From Kribbella capetownensis (GTDB taxonomy: Bacteria; Actinomycetota; Actinomycetes; Propionibacteriales; Kribbellaceae), in assembly GCF_004331485.1 (NCBI RefSeq), contig NZ_SJKD01000005.1:434001-498000 (forward strand): 64,000 nt of DNA. The letters run 5' to 3'. The number at the start of each line of letters is the position of its first letter. Position 1 is the first letter of the stretch. Under the pieces are notes generated by a model. It searched no databases, was not told where the DNA came from, and was given only the letters and a program-made list of their open reading frames with translations. The position numbers and the translations under genes are program-made. Shown one piece after another: positions 1 to 9,055 of this stretch.

Positions 1-386
1 CCCGTGCGCCGGTCGATCGTCCCCGCCAGCAGATCGTCCTTCCAGTTCCGCAACGATCGATCCGCCCGTCCGAGCGTCAGAGTCAGCGCCGATCCGTCCA
101 CATCGAAGACCGTCGGCACGTCGTCCGGCCGGATCTCCGCCGCGATCAGCAGCGAAGCCGCCTCGGTGAGAATGCGCCGCGGGTCCGCATGCCACTCCTG
201 CTCTACCCGCAGCCTGGGCAACGCCTGCTTGACGACCAGGTCGACCGCGTCACCGGTGACGGCCAATACCTCGTTCGACACCCCACCGAGGAGGGGCTCG
301 GCAACGACCGGCGCGGAGCCGATGACGCGACGGTCGCGCAAGTAGCCGGCCACCGTGTCGACGGTCAGCGCGTAGGTCAGTGTCAT
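1..386 (-). CDS. APH-family small-molecule kinase, N-terminal part only
   Basis: Only the first 128 codons lie in the window; the gene runs off the left edge. The visible part reads like the N-lobe of the aminoglycoside phosphotransferase / methylthioribose kinase fold: a glycine-rich loop LLGGVSNEV (about residues 32-40), a strand VVKQALP whose Lys53 would contact ATP, and a following helix with an acidic residue. The ATG at 386 overlaps the stop of the upstream SDR gene (ATGA), so the two are translationally coupled. Family-level assignment is fairly secure. The substrate is unknown; a sugar or sugar derivative is inferred from the neighbouring carbohydrate genes only. Confidence 0.6.
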   Translation of the reverse strand, partial: MTLTYALTVDTVAGYLRDRRVIGSAPVVAEPLLGGVSNEVLAVTGDAVDLVVKQALPRLRVEQEWHADPRRILTEAASLLIAAEIRPDDVPTVFDVDGSALTLTLGRADRSLRNWKDDLLAGTIDRRT

Positions 387-1117
387 GCCGCGACAATGCC
401 GCCGTCGATGACGAGCGCGGTACCGGTCACGAAGGCCGCGTCGTCACTCGCCAGATACAGCGCAGCCGCCGCGACCTCGTCGGTCCGGCCCAGGCGGCCG
501 AGTGGCTGCCGGGCGATGAGCTCTTCGCGGCGGGCCGCCGGATCGGGCGCACTGGCGGTCAGTCGCGCGACCCATGGTGAATCGACCGTGCCGGGGCAGA
601 CACAGTTGCACCGGATCCCGTCACCGGCCCACTGCACCGCGATCTGTTTGGTCAGCGCGATCACCGCACCCTTGCTGGCGCAGTACGACGCCCGATCGCG
701 CAGACCGATCATTCCGGCGACCGACGCGGTGTTGACGATGACGCCGCCACCGCGCGCCAGCATCTGCGGCAGAACCTCCTTGGTGCAGAGGAAGACCCCC
801 CGCACGTTGACCGCGAAGACGCGGTCCCACTCCTCGACCGTCGAGTCCAGTACGTTCGCCGTCGAGCCGATGCCGGCATTGTTGAACAGGGCATCGATCC
901 GGCCCAGCTCCGCACCGGCTGCCCGGACCAGCTCACGGACCTCGGCCTCGTCGCTCACATCGGCTCGCAACGGGATCGCGCCCGACGGCACGCCGGCCGG
1001 ATCGAGATCGGCACCCACGACTCGGGCGCCTTGGTCGAGCAACTGCCGGGTGATCTGCTGGCCGATGCCGGAACCGGCACCGGTGACGAGTGCGCAGCGG
1101 TCGGCGAAGCGATCCAT
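383..1117 (-). CDS. Short-chain dehydrogenase/reductase (SDR)
   Basis: A 244-residue classical SDR, the usual length for the family. It shows the cofactor motif TGAGSGIG (residues 12-19), the NNAG motif (79-82), the catalytic Ser near 132 and Tyr145-x3-Lys149 (YCASK). The acid after beta-2 (GADLD) suggests NAD preference. I chose ATG 1117 because AGGTGG lies 5 nt upstream; a GTG at 1126 has no such site. It is the first gene of a minus-strand pair with the kinase and is divergent from the gluconolactonase-like gene, sharing a 106-bp promoter region. Oxidation or reduction of a sugar or polyol is likely from context; the exact substrate cannot be read. Confidence 0.9.
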   Translation of the reverse strand: MDRFADRCALVTGAGSGIGQQITRQLLDQGARVVGADLDPAGVPSGAIPLRADVSDEAEVRELVRAAGAELGRIDALFNNAGIGSTANVLDSTVEEWDRVFAVNVRGVFLCTKEVLPQMLARGGGVIVNTASVAGMIGLRDRASYCASKGAVIALTKQIAVQWAGDGIRCNCVCPGTVDSPWVARLTASAPDPAARREELIARQPLGRLGRTDEVAAAALYLASDDAAFVTGTALVIDGGIVAA

Positions 1118-1166
1118 GCAGTCCACCTAGGGTCGACGGGACGGAGAAACACTCTAGGCACTGAGA

Positions 1167-1182
1167 TACTTGTATGCAAGCA
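1167..1182. promoter_or_regulatory. Candidate GntR-type operator palindrome
   Basis: TACTTGTATGCAAGCA sits between two divergent genes. CTTG and CAAG arms flank TATG, and 12 of 16 positions are self-complementary. The shape matches the short palindromes bound by FadR-subfamily GntR regulators. It could control the SDR operon, the gluconolactonase operon, or both. It differs from the GTACTACCATAC motif found elsewhere in the island, so a different regulator may bind it. Confidence 0.4.
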
Positions 1183-1223
1183 TTCTAGTTGTGCGACAAC
1201 CTGCGGAACTGGACAGCGCGACG

Positions 1224-2051
1224 ATGCGGGTCGCGGTGCGAGCCACCGCCCGGGTCGGCGAAGGACCCGTGTGGGACGCGACGGCGCATCGACTGCACTG
1301 GGTCGACATCCTCGCCGGGCAGATCCACACCAGCGACCTGGACTCCGGCGCGACGACCACCCTCACCGTGCCGACGCTCGTCGGCGCTGCGGCTCCCCGC
1401 GCCGCGGGTGGTTTCGTCGCCGCCGTCACCGAGGGCTTCGCCGAGATCGACGGCAGCTTGGTGGTACGTCGGCACATCCTCGACGAGGGCATCCGGATGA
1501 ACGATGCCAAGTGCGATCGCCGCGGCCGGTTCTGGGCGGGCAGTACTGCGATGGACTTCGCACCCGGCCAAGGTGCGCTGCACCTGCTCGAGGCCGACTG
1601 GTCGACGTACGTCGTACTCGACGGGCTGACCCAACCGAACGGCCTCGACTGGAGTCCGGACGGCAGCGTGTTCTACCTGGTCGACTCCGCCGAGCAGGAG
1701 ATCAGCGCCTTCGACGTGGTCGACGACGGCGTCACGCGCCGGCGCCTCGTGCACCGATTCAGCGGCGACGGCGTACCCGACGGACTATGTGTCGATGCCG
1801 CCGGCTGCTTGTGGATCGCGTTGTGGGGTGGAGGGCGACTCATCCGGATGTCTCCGGACGGCGAGGTGCTCAGCACGCTGCCAGTGCCAGTAGTCCAACC
1901 GAGTTCGTGCGCATTCGCCGGCCCGGACCTGGACCAGTTGTGTGTGACGTCGGCTCGCGAAGGGCTCACCGACTCCGGGCTCGACGGCTCGGTGCTGATC
2001 TTCGGCAACCTCGGCGCGACCGGCCTGCCGACCGTACGGTTCGAGGGATAG
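1224..2051 (+). CDS. SMP-30/gluconolactonase family sugar lactonase
   Basis: A 275-residue six-bladed propeller protein of the SMP-30/gluconolaconase/LRE family. The four expected metal-ligand signatures are present in order: GEGPVW near the N-terminus, RMNDAKCD, PNGLDWSPDG and VPDGLCVD. Family members hydrolyse aldonolactones to aldonic acids using a divalent metal. ATG 1224 fits the family N-terminus; an upstream TTG at 1170 would place the palindrome at 1167-1182 inside the coding region, so I rejected it. The mutarotase-like gene follows after 3 bp and the importer operon after that, so the protein probably opens a lactone formed from the imported sugar. Confidence 0.88.
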   Translation: MRVAVRATARVGEGPVWDATAHRLHWVDILAGQIHTSDLDSGATTTLTVPTLVGAAAPRAAGGFVAAVTEGFAEIDGSLVVRRHILDEGIRMNDAKCDRRGRFWAGSTAMDFAPGQGALHLLEADWSTYVVLDGLTQPNGLDWSPDGSVFYLVDSAEQEISAFDVVDDGVTRRRLVHRFSGDGVPDGLCVDAAGCLWIALWGGGRLIRMSPDGEVLSTLPVPVVQPSSCAFAGPDLDQLCVTSAREGLTDSGLDGSVLIFGNLGATGLPTVRFEG

Positions 2052-2054
2052 CCG

Positions 2055-2939
2055 ATGGCTGAACCACCGCCCGACGCCACCCTGGTACTGCGCAACGAGG
2101 ACCTCGAGGTTGTCGTGCTACCCGGCAAGGGCGCCGACATCTACTCGGTGATCGACCGCCGGACAGGTGTCGACGTCCTGTTCCGCACACCCTGGGGTTG
2201 GCGTGACCCGGCGACCATCACGCCGACGGGGAACAGCCAGGTCGACTGGCTGGCTCGGTATCCGGGCGGCTGGCAGTTGCTGGTGCCCAACGCCGGACCG
2301 GAGCGCGAGCACCACGGCGTACGACGGGGATTCCACGGCGAGGCGGCGCTGGTCGGCTGGGCCGTCGAGGAGCGTACGGCGGACAGCGCCCGGCTGACCG
2401 TCGACCTGGTGACCGCGCCGCTGAGGCTCGTTCGGGAACTCGTCCTGGACGGCATGACTCTTGTCGTCACCGACCACATCCGGAACACGTCGCCCGTGAC
2501 GGTGCCCGTCATGTGCGTCCAGCACGCAGGCTTCGGCGCTCCGTTCCTCGACGGCCACTGCCGGCTCGAAACCAGCGCCCGGACCGTCGTCGTCGCCGAT
2601 GGGTACGACGAGATCGCCGACCTCCAGGCGATCCCGGGCCCCGACGACCAGCGCTCGTTCTTCGCCGGGCTGACCGGCTTCGACGACGCGTGGCTCTCGA
2701 TCAGCAGCCCGACGGCCGGCTTCGGCATACGACTGAGCTGGGACTCGGCGGTTCTGCCGCACGCCTGGCTGTGGCAGGAGGTCCACGCCATTCACGAGTT
2801 CCCCTGGTTCGGGCGCGCGTACGTCGTCGGAGTGGAACCGGCCAACGTCCTGCCCGACGACGATCTGGCCGCGACCCCGTTGCTCCCCGGTGGCGAGGAA
2901 TGGCAGACGCGGGTGTCCTTGACCCGCTTCGATCTGTAG
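2055..2939 (+). CDS. Aldose 1-epimerase-like (DUF4432 / galactose mutarotase fold) protein
   Basis: A 294-residue protein with the layout of mutarotase-like supersandwich proteins: an N-terminal strand region, GGWQLLVPNAG near residues 73-83, HHGVRRGFHGEAAL near 90, a central His in CVQHAGFGAPFLDG, and a C-terminal EP(A)NVLP segment. Such proteins interconvert sugar anomers. It starts 3 bp after the lactonase stop and ends 126 bp before the binding-protein gene. Function as an epimerase is inferred from fold; a binding-only role is possible because the DUF4432 subgroup is poorly characterised. Confidence 0.75.
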   Translation: MAEPPPDATLVLRNEDLEVVVLPGKGADIYSVIDRRTGVDVLFRTPWGWRDPATITPTGNSQVDWLARYPGGWQLLVPNAGPEREHHGVRRGFHGEAALVGWAVEERTADSARLTVDLVTAPLRLVRELVLDGMTLVVTDHIRNTSPVTVPVMCVQHAGFGAPFLDGHCRLETSARTVVVADGYDEIADLQAIPGPDDQRSFFAGLTGFDDAWLSISSPTAGFGIRLSWDSAVLPHAWLWQEVHAIHEFPWFGRAYVVGVEPANVLPDDDLAATPLLPGGEEWQTRVSLTRFDL

Positions 2940-2976
2940 GCCGCCGGCGGCCGGAAGCTTCCCTGGAACGTCACAT

Positions 2977-2998
2977 GTATGGTAGTACGTTACCATGG
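2977..2998 (+). promoter_or_regulatory. Candidate operator carrying GTATGGTAGTAC, upstream of importer A
   Basis: The 12-mer GTATGGTAGTAC (2977-2988) is the exact reverse complement of two copies at 12361 and 12380. Here it is part of ATGGTAGTACGTTACCAT, with 6-bp arms ATGGTA/TACCAT. It lies 68 bp before the importer start codon, a normal place for an operator. The sequence resembles FadR/UxuR-type GntR sites built on TGGT-N-ACCA. The GntR regulator at 9056-9814 has related sites at its own start and is the best candidate ligand. Confidence 0.6.
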
Positions 2999-3065
2999 TG
3001 GCGCAGCCGATGAATCCGTCCGCGTGACAGCCGCCTGTCATCCGCACTCAGCACGGAGGCTTCTG

Positions 3066-4448
3066 ATGCGCGTCAGCACAACATTCGGCCGGCTGGCCGC
3101 CGGCACCCTGGTCGTTGCCCTCGGCACCGGCCTGGCCGGTTGCGGCAAGTCCGGCGATTCCGGCTCGGGAGGCTCGGGCGACGGCAAGGTGACGATCTCC
3201 GTCATGGGCCTGCCGCCGGCGACCAAGGCCGCGACCCGGCAGGCGTTCCTGGACCGGGTCGCCGAGTTCGAGAAGGCCAACCCCACCATCCACATCGAGC
3301 CGTCCGACGCGCCCTGGGACGTCCAGACGTTCGCCGCCAAGATGGCCGGCGGCCGGGCCGAGACGGTGCTCGAGATCCCACTCACCGAGCCGCCCGGCCT
3401 GATCGACCGCAAGCAGGTCGCCGACATCAGTGCCGAGGCCAAGGCACTGCCGGAGTACGCCGCCCTGGACCCGCGGATCATGGACACCCTGAGCCGGGAC
3501 AGCAAGATCTACGGCCTGCCGGAATCGATGTACGCGCTCGGTCTGCTCTACAACCGCAAACTGTTCGCCGCGGCTGGCCTCGACCCGGACAAGCCACCGG
3601 CGACCTGGGACGAGTTCCGCGCCGACGCCAAGCAGATCCACGACCGCACCGGCCAGATCGGCTACGCCCCGATGTCGATCAACAACGGCGGCGGCTGGCA
3701 CCTGACCGCGATGACGTACGCGAACGGCGGAACGATCGAGAAGCAGAACGGTGACAAGCAGGCGGCCGGGTTCACCGACGGCGACGCCACCGCCCAGGCG
3801 CTGGATCTCCTGCACGCGATGCGGTTCGAGGACAACTCGCTCGGCACGAACATGCTGCGCAAGTCCGAGGACATCGCACCCCAGTTCGCGGCCGGCAAGA
3901 TCGGCATGCAGATCAACGGACCCTCGGCGTACGGCAGCTATCTGTCGCTCTACAAGGGCAAGGCCGAGGACTTCGGAGCGGCCGCACTGCCGCAAGGGCC
4001 GGGCAACGCCACGCTGATCGGCGGCACCGTGCTGATGGTCAGCGCGAAGGCGACGGCGGATCAGCGCGCCGCCGCGGTGAAGTGGATGGAGTTCCAGTAC
4101 CTCAAGCCCGCCTACGACCCCGACATCGCCGCCGCGCAGGCGAAGGCGAACGCGGCCGACAAGTTGCCGGTCGGTGTCCCCGGCCTGCCGATCTATGACC
4201 AGTCCGTCGTCGCCAAGGTCGACGCCGCCGTCAAGCCGTACGTCAACGTCACCACCGCGCACTTCCAGCCGTACGTCGACGGCACCGCGAAGCTGAAGCT
4301 CGTCCCGGAGCCGCCGGTCGGATCGCAGGATGTGTACGCCGCGCTCGACCCGGTCGTGCAGGCAGCGCTGACCAGGCAGAACGCCGACATCCCGGCACTG
4401 CTGAAGACCGCGAGCGGACACGTCGACTCGATCCTGCAGCAGCAGTAG
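3066..4448 (+). CDS. Sugar ABC transporter substrate-binding lipoprotein (importer A)
   Basis: A 460-residue family-1 extracellular solute-binding protein. The N-terminus has a short positive region, a hydrophobic stretch and the lipobox LAGC, followed by a Gly/Ser-rich linker, so it should be a membrane-anchored lipoprotein. ATG 3066 is supported by GGAGG at 3055-3059, 6 nt away; an in-frame GTG far upstream would bury the operator in the gene. Two permease genes follow at once. No ATPase gene is linked. The ligand is unknown; the adjacent mannonate dehydratase and lactonase suggest a sugar, uronide or oligosaccharide. Confidence 0.93.
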   Translation: MRVSTTFGRLAAGTLVVALGTGLAGCGKSGDSGSGGSGDGKVTISVMGLPPATKAATRQAFLDRVAEFEKANPTIHIEPSDAPWDVQTFAAKMAGGRAETVLEIPLTEPPGLIDRKQVADISAEAKALPEYAALDPRIMDTLSRDSKIYGLPESMYALGLLYNRKLFAAAGLDPDKPPATWDEFRADAKQIHDRTGQIGYAPMSINNGGGWHLTAMTYANGGTIEKQNGDKQAAGFTDGDATAQALDLLHAMRFEDNSLGTNMLRKSEDIAPQFAAGKIGMQINGPSAYGSYLSLYKGKAEDFGAAALPQGPGNATLIGGTVLMVSAKATADQRAAAVKWMEFQYLKPAYDPDIAAAQAKANAADKLPVGVPGLPIYDQSVVAKVDAAVKPYVNVTTAHFQPYVDGTAKLKLVPEPPVGSQDVYAALDPVVQAALTRQNADIPALLKTASGHVDSILQQQ

Positions 4449-4457
4449 GTGGTCCGG

Positions 4458-5453
4458 ATGTCCACCACCCAGGCCGAGGGAGTCACCCGCCCCGGCAACC
4501 GACCGATCCCGGATGGCGAGCGGCGGCCGCCGTCCGGGGACGGTACGCCACCGACCGCACGCCGCCGTTCCGGACCGCAGCTGAGCAGGGCGTGGCGACT
4601 GAATCTGGCCGCCCTCATCTTCCTCCTGCCGGCACTGCTCCTGTTCGGCTACTTCTCCTGGTGGCCGATCCTGCGGAGTGCCCTGCTGGCGTTCCAGCAG
4701 ACCAACCTGGTCGAGCCCGCAACCTGGGTAGGGTGGTCGAACTTCGTCCGGTTGTTCGACGACCCGGTGCTACCGATCGCCGTACGGAACACGCTGTGGT
4801 TCACCGCGCTCTCACTGCTGATCGGCTTCCCGCTGCCCGTCCTGGTCGCGCTGCTGATGTCGGAGATCCGCCGGTTCGGTGGCCTGCTCCGGGTGCTGGT
4901 GTACCTGCCTGTCGTCGTTCCGCCAGTGGTCTCCGTTCTGCTGTGGAAGCAGTTCTACGACCCGGACTCCGGGCTGGCCAACCACGTGCTCGGTCTGATC
5001 GGGCTCGGACCGTTCCTGTGGCTGCAGGACCAGCACTGGGCGATGCCCGGTCTGGTGATCACGGCGACCTGGGCCGGTGTCGGCGGCGCGGTCCTCATCT
5101 ACCTGGCCGCGCTGGCCGGAGTGTCCACCGAGTTGTACGACGCGGCCGAGATCGACGGCGCCTCGGTCCCGCGACGGGTCTGGCACATCGCCCTCCCCCA
5201 GATCCGCGGTGTCCTGCTGCTGATGCTGTTGCTGCAGATCATCGGCGCCTTCCAGGTGTTCACCGAGCCGTTCGTGATGACGGCGGGTGGCCCGGAGAAC
5301 GCGACGATCAGCGTGCTGATGCTGATCTACCGGTACGCCTTCCTCGACGGCGACTACGGACGGGCCGGCGCACTGAGCGTCCTGCTGGCGATCGTGCTGG
5401 GGCTCGTCTCTGCGTTGTACCTGCGCCTCACCCGGCCCTGGAGCAGGTCATGA
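4458..5453 (+). CDS. Sugar ABC transporter permease (importer A, MalF-like)
   Basis: A 331-residue inner-membrane permease with a 40-50-residue hydrophilic N-terminal tail, then six predicted membrane helices. The EAA loop that docks the ATPase is clear (ELYDAAEIDGAS followed by ALPQI, near residue 230). ATG 4458 has AGGTGG 5 nt upstream, better than the GTG at 4449. It lies 9 bp after the binding-protein stop and overlaps the second permease by ATGA, so the three subunits should be made together. Confidence 0.93.
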   Translation: MSTTQAEGVTRPGNRPIPDGERRPPSGDGTPPTARRRSGPQLSRAWRLNLAALIFLLPALLLFGYFSWWPILRSALLAFQQTNLVEPATWVGWSNFVRLFDDPVLPIAVRNTLWFTALSLLIGFPLPVLVALLMSEIRRFGGLLRVLVYLPVVVPPVVSVLLWKQFYDPDSGLANHVLGLIGLGPFLWLQDQHWAMPGLVITATWAGVGGAVLIYLAALAGVSTELYDAAEIDGASVPRRVWHIALPQIRGVLLLMLLLQIIGAFQVFTEPFVMTAGGPENATISVLMLIYRYAFLDGDYGRAGALSVLLAIVLGLVSALYLRLTRPWSRS

Positions 5454-6334
5454 GCGCCCGGGCCGACCGTGGGGTCTTGTCGTCCGCGGACCGCCGTCGT
5501 ACGCCGGTCCGGCTGTGGTCGGGTGGCATGCAGACCGTGCTCGTTCTCGCTGTCGTCGTCGCCGGTGCCGGGCCGCTGTACTGGACGGTGAAGAGCGCGA
5601 TCTCGGCCACGCCCGATCTGCTCGCGCATCCGCTGTCGCTGTGGCCGGAGAAGTTCGAATGGCACAACTTGTCCGACGCGTGGTCGACGCTGCAGATCGG
5701 CCACTACCTGGTCAACACCGCGGTCCTCGTCGGCGGTTCGTGGCTCACCCAGTTGCTCGTGGCAACGACTGCCGGGTACGCGTTGTCAGTCCTGCGGCCG
5801 TGGTTCGGTCGCGTCGTGTACGGCGGCATCCTGGCGACACTGTTCCTGCCCGGAACGGTGTCGATGGTGGCGCTCTACCTGACCGTACTGAACGTTCCCG
5901 GCCTGGGCGTGTCGCTGACCGACACACCATTGGCGGTGTGGCTGCCGGCCGGCGCGCATGCCTTCAACATCCTGCTGGCCAAACAGTTCTTCGACGCCAT
6001 CCCGCGCGAGTTGTTCGAGGCCGCCGAGGTCGACGGCGCCGGGTCGTTCCGGGTGTTCTGGCGGATCGTGCTGCCGCTGTCCGGTCCGCTGCTGGCCGTG
6101 ATCTCACTGTTGTCGGTGATGACGGCGTGGAAGGACTTCCTCTGGCCGTTGATCGTGATCACCGATCCGGAGCGGCAGCCGCTCGCGGTGGCACTCCCCC
6201 GGCTGGCGAACTCGGCGGACCAGGCGCTGCTGCTGGCCGGCATGTTCATCGCGATCGTTCCGCCGCTGCTGATCTTCGTCGTCTTCCAGCGCTACATCGT
6301 CCGAGGCGTCGGTTTCACCGGCCTCAAGGGTTGA
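5450..6334 (+). CDS. Sugar ABC transporter permease (importer A, MalG-like)
   Basis: A 294-residue permease of the MalG type with six membrane segments and the EAA loop ELFEAAEVDGAGSFRVFW near residue 190. Its ATG overlaps the stop of the preceding permease by 4 bp. The C-terminus GVGFTGLKG is typical of this family. It pairs with the upstream permease to form the channel of importer A. The downstream FAD oxidoreductase begins 10 bp later, probably in the same transcript. Confidence 0.93.
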   Translation: MSARADRGVLSSADRRRTPVRLWSGGMQTVLVLAVVVAGAGPLYWTVKSAISATPDLLAHPLSLWPEKFEWHNLSDAWSTLQIGHYLVNTAVLVGGSWLTQLLVATTAGYALSVLRPWFGRVVYGGILATLFLPGTVSMVALYLTVLNVPGLGVSLTDTPLAVWLPAGAHAFNILLAKQFFDAIPRELFEAAEVDGAGSFRVFWRIVLPLSGPLLAVISLLSVMTAWKDFLWPLIVITDPERQPLAVALPRLANSADQALLLAGMFIAIVPPLLIFVVFQRYIVRGVGFTGLKG

Positions 6335-6344
6335 GGGGTTTCGT

Positions 6345-7988
6345 ATGACTCAGACAGATCTCGTCGTCATCGGCGGCGGACTCGGTGGCGTCGCCGCCGC
6401 ACTTGCCGCCGCGACGCTCGGCCGCACCGTCGTTCTCACCGAAGAGTTCGACTGGCTGGGTGGGCAGCTCACGACCCAGGCCGTGCCGCCGGACGAGAAC
6501 GCCTGGATCGAGGGTCCGTACAGTTCAGCGTCGTACCAGCGACTACGCGGAGGCATCCGCGACTTCTACCGGCGCAACTATCCGCTGACCGAGGCAGCCA
6601 GGGCTGAGACCACGTTGAACCCTGGCCGCGGCCTGGTCAGCGGGCTGTGTCACGAACCGCCCGTCGCTGTCGCCGTCCTCAGCGAGATGCTGGCGCCGTT
6701 CCTGTCCGCAGGACGGATCACCCTCCTGATGCGACACGTCCCCGTCGCGGTGCACACCAACGGCGACCGGGTCGAGGCCGTGACAGTCCGCAGCCTGGAG
6801 ACTGGCGACGAACGCACGTTGAGCGCGCCGTACGTCGTGGACGCCACTGAGCTGGGCGATCTCCTCGAGTTCGGCGGCGTCGAGCATGTCGTCGGCGCGG
6901 AGTCGCAGGACGAGACCGGCGAGCCGCATGCGCTCCCCGGGCCCGCCAATCCGCTCGACCAGCAGGCGATCACCTGGTGCTGTGCGCTCGAACACCGGCC
7001 GGGTGAGGATCACACGATCGACAAGCCGGACAGCTACGACTTCTGGCTCAACCAGGAGTCGGGGGTCTGGCCCGGGTCGCAGCTCACGCTGACCGATGTT
7101 GACCCAGGGACGTTGGTCACTCGCGAGCTGCAGTTGTTCGGGGATGCGGCCGACGATCGCATCGCCCGGACCCGGTGGAACTACCGGCGGATCCGCAGTG
7201 CCGACCAGTTCACCGAGGTCCTGACCACCGACGTCACGCTGATGAACTGGCCGCAGAACGACTACTGGCTGGCCCCGCTGATCGGCGTGGATGAGGCCAC
7301 GCGAGACCGTGCGTTGGCCGAGAGCCGCGAACTTACGCGCTCGCTGGTGTACTGGCTGCAGACCGCCGGACCGCGATCCGATGGCGGAACCGGTTATCCG
7401 GGACTGCGGTTGTGCCCGGAGGCCACCGGGACCACGGACGGGCTGGCGAAGGCGGCGTACATCCGGGAGAGCCGACGCATCCTCGCCGAGGTGACCGTGA
7501 CCGAGAACCACCTCGGTGTCACCGCGCGAGAAGGGCTTGGCGGTCCCCAGCAGTTCGCCGACAGCGTCGGCATCGGGGCTTATCGGATCGACCTGCATCC
7601 GAGCACGACCGGGCGGACGTACGTCGACCTGGACAGTCACCCGTTCCAGATCCCACTGGGAGCGTTGCTGCCGCGGAGGGTGCAGAACCTGCTGCCGGCC
7701 AACAAGAACATCGGGAGCACGCACGTCACCAACGGCTGCTACCGACTGCACCCTGTCGAGTGGGCGATCGGTGAGGCGGTCGGCGCACTGGCCGCGTTCT
7801 GCCTCGAGGGCGGTCATCGGCCGACGCAGGTCCGCAACGAGCCTGGCCTGCTGTCTGACTACCAGCGGCTGCTCAGCGGCACCTTCGGGGTACCACTGGA
7901 GTGGCCGCGAGAGATTCGGGAACGACCGCTTGCCGACGCGGCCTACCGGCGCGAGGCAGCCAGTACGCCGATCACGGTGCAGGGCTGA
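6345..7988 (+). CDS. FAD-dependent oxidoreductase (paralogue 1)
   Basis: A 547-residue protein of the FAD_oxidored group. The N-terminus is a Rossmann dinucleotide motif, VVIGGGLGGVAAALAAA, followed by GGQLTTQAVPPDE. A conserved GLCHEPP segment lies near residue 103, and the C-terminal FAD-contact region reads THVTNGCYRLHPVEW. It is a close paralogue of the gene at 16734, with long identical blocks. Both follow an ABC importer directly. It probably oxidises the imported sugar or a derivative in the cytosol; no signal peptide is seen. The substrate is unknown. Confidence 0.85.
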   Translation: MTQTDLVVIGGGLGGVAAALAAATLGRTVVLTEEFDWLGGQLTTQAVPPDENAWIEGPYSSASYQRLRGGIRDFYRRNYPLTEAARAETTLNPGRGLVSGLCHEPPVAVAVLSEMLAPFLSAGRITLLMRHVPVAVHTNGDRVEAVTVRSLETGDERTLSAPYVVDATELGDLLEFGGVEHVVGAESQDETGEPHALPGPANPLDQQAITWCCALEHRPGEDHTIDKPDSYDFWLNQESGVWPGSQLTLTDVDPGTLVTRELQLFGDAADDRIARTRWNYRRIRSADQFTEVLTTDVTLMNWPQNDYWLAPLIGVDEATRDRALAESRELTRSLVYWLQTAGPRSDGGTGYPGLRLCPEATGTTDGLAKAAYIRESRRILAEVTVTENHLGVTAREGLGGPQQFADSVGIGAYRIDLHPSTTGRTYVDLDSHPFQIPLGALLPRRVQNLLPANKNIGSTHVTNGCYRLHPVEWAIGEAVGALAAFCLEGGHRPTQVRNEPGLLSDYQRLLSGTFGVPLEWPREIRERPLADAAYRREAASTPITVQG

Positions 7989-7989
7989 C

Positions 7990-9045
7990 GTGCGCGTCGT
8001 ACTCGGCCAGTTCCACGACCCGTCGGACGAGCTCCTGACGTTCGCGCGGCAGCTCGGGCTGGCCGGCATCCAAGTCAACACGCCCTGGCTGCCCGGCGAA
8101 CGGCGCTGGGAGGTGGCTGACCTGATCGCGTTGCGGGAGCGGTGCGAGAATCGCGGTCTGGCACTGGAAGCGATCGAGAACATCCCGCAGTCGTTCTACC
8201 AGCGCGCGATGCTGGGCCTGCCGGGCCGTGACGAGGATATCGACAACGTGCGGGAGACGATCCGCAACGTCGGACGCGCGGGCATCGCGATCCTCGGATA
8301 CCACTTCTGCCCCGTTGGCGTCGTCCGCACCGGCATGGACGACCGCGGCCGCGGTGGAGCCGAGGTCACCTCATTCGACCTGGCCGCGGCTCTCGATCCG
8401 GCCAACGCCGCCGAGCTGTTGGTTGCCCGGCGCAACGCATCCCGGGACGACTCGGAGCAGCTGGGCAAGGATGATTTCGCCGCCGGCGGCTATCCGGACC
8501 TCGGCGTCGAGATCGGCGAGGAGCAGATGTGGGAGAACTACCGCTACTTCATGGAGGGAGTGCTGCCCGCCGCGGAGGAGGCCGGCATCCGGCTCGCGAT
8601 CCATCCGGACGACCCACCCGTTCCGTCGCTCGGCGGCATCGCCCGGATCATTCGCAGTGTCGACGCGCTGAAGCGTGCCGCGAAGCTGGTCCCGAGTCCT
8701 GCCTGGGCAGTGGAGTTGTGCCTGGGCACTGTGTCGGAGATGGGTGGTGAGGCCGCGGTACTCGCCGCGATCGACCACTTCGGACCGCGCGGCCAGATCG
8801 GCTACGTCCATCTCCGTGATGTCCGCGGCACCGTGCCGGTGTTCGAGGAGAGCTTCCTCGGTGAGGGCAACTACGAGCCGTACCGCGTCGTCCAGGCACT
8901 GCGCCGCGCGGGCTTCGACGGATTCATCCTCGACGACCACACGCCCAGGCTGGTCGGCGACACCGAGTGGGGTCACCGCGGACGGGCGCACGCGGTCGGC
9001 TACATCCAAGCGCTCATCGACGCGACCGCACCCCGGTCAGCCTGA
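7990..9045 (+). CDS. uxuA: D-mannonate dehydratase
   Basis: A 351-residue TIM-barrel protein of the UxuA family, which converts D-mannonate to 2-dehydro-3-deoxy-D-gluconate in hexuronate breakdown. Family markers include the metal-binding stretch LAIHPDDPP, an invariant EMWENYRYF-like block (here EQMWENYRYF), HLRDVRG and a C-terminal DDHTP. The GTG at 7990 begins one base after the FAD oxidoreductase stop, so the genes are coupled. Length matches the shorter Gram-positive UxuA forms. No kdgK, kdgA or uxuB is nearby, so the rest of the pathway must be elsewhere, or this enzyme acts on a related sugar acid. Confidence 0.88.
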   Translation: MRVVLGQFHDPSDELLTFARQLGLAGIQVNTPWLPGERRWEVADLIALRERCENRGLALEAIENIPQSFYQRAMLGLPGRDEDIDNVRETIRNVGRAGIAILGYHFCPVGVVRTGMDDRGRGGAEVTSFDLAAALDPANAAELLVARRNASRDDSEQLGKDDFAAGGYPDLGVEIGEEQMWENYRYFMEGVLPAAEEAGIRLAIHPDDPPVPSLGGIARIIRSVDALKRAAKLVPSPAWAVELCLGTVSEMGGEAAVLAAIDHFGPRGQIGYVHLRDVRGTVPVFEESFLGEGNYEPYRVVQALRRAGFDGFILDDHTPRLVGDTEWGHRGRAHAVGYIQALIDATAPRSA

Positions 9046-9055
9046 CCAGGTGGTG

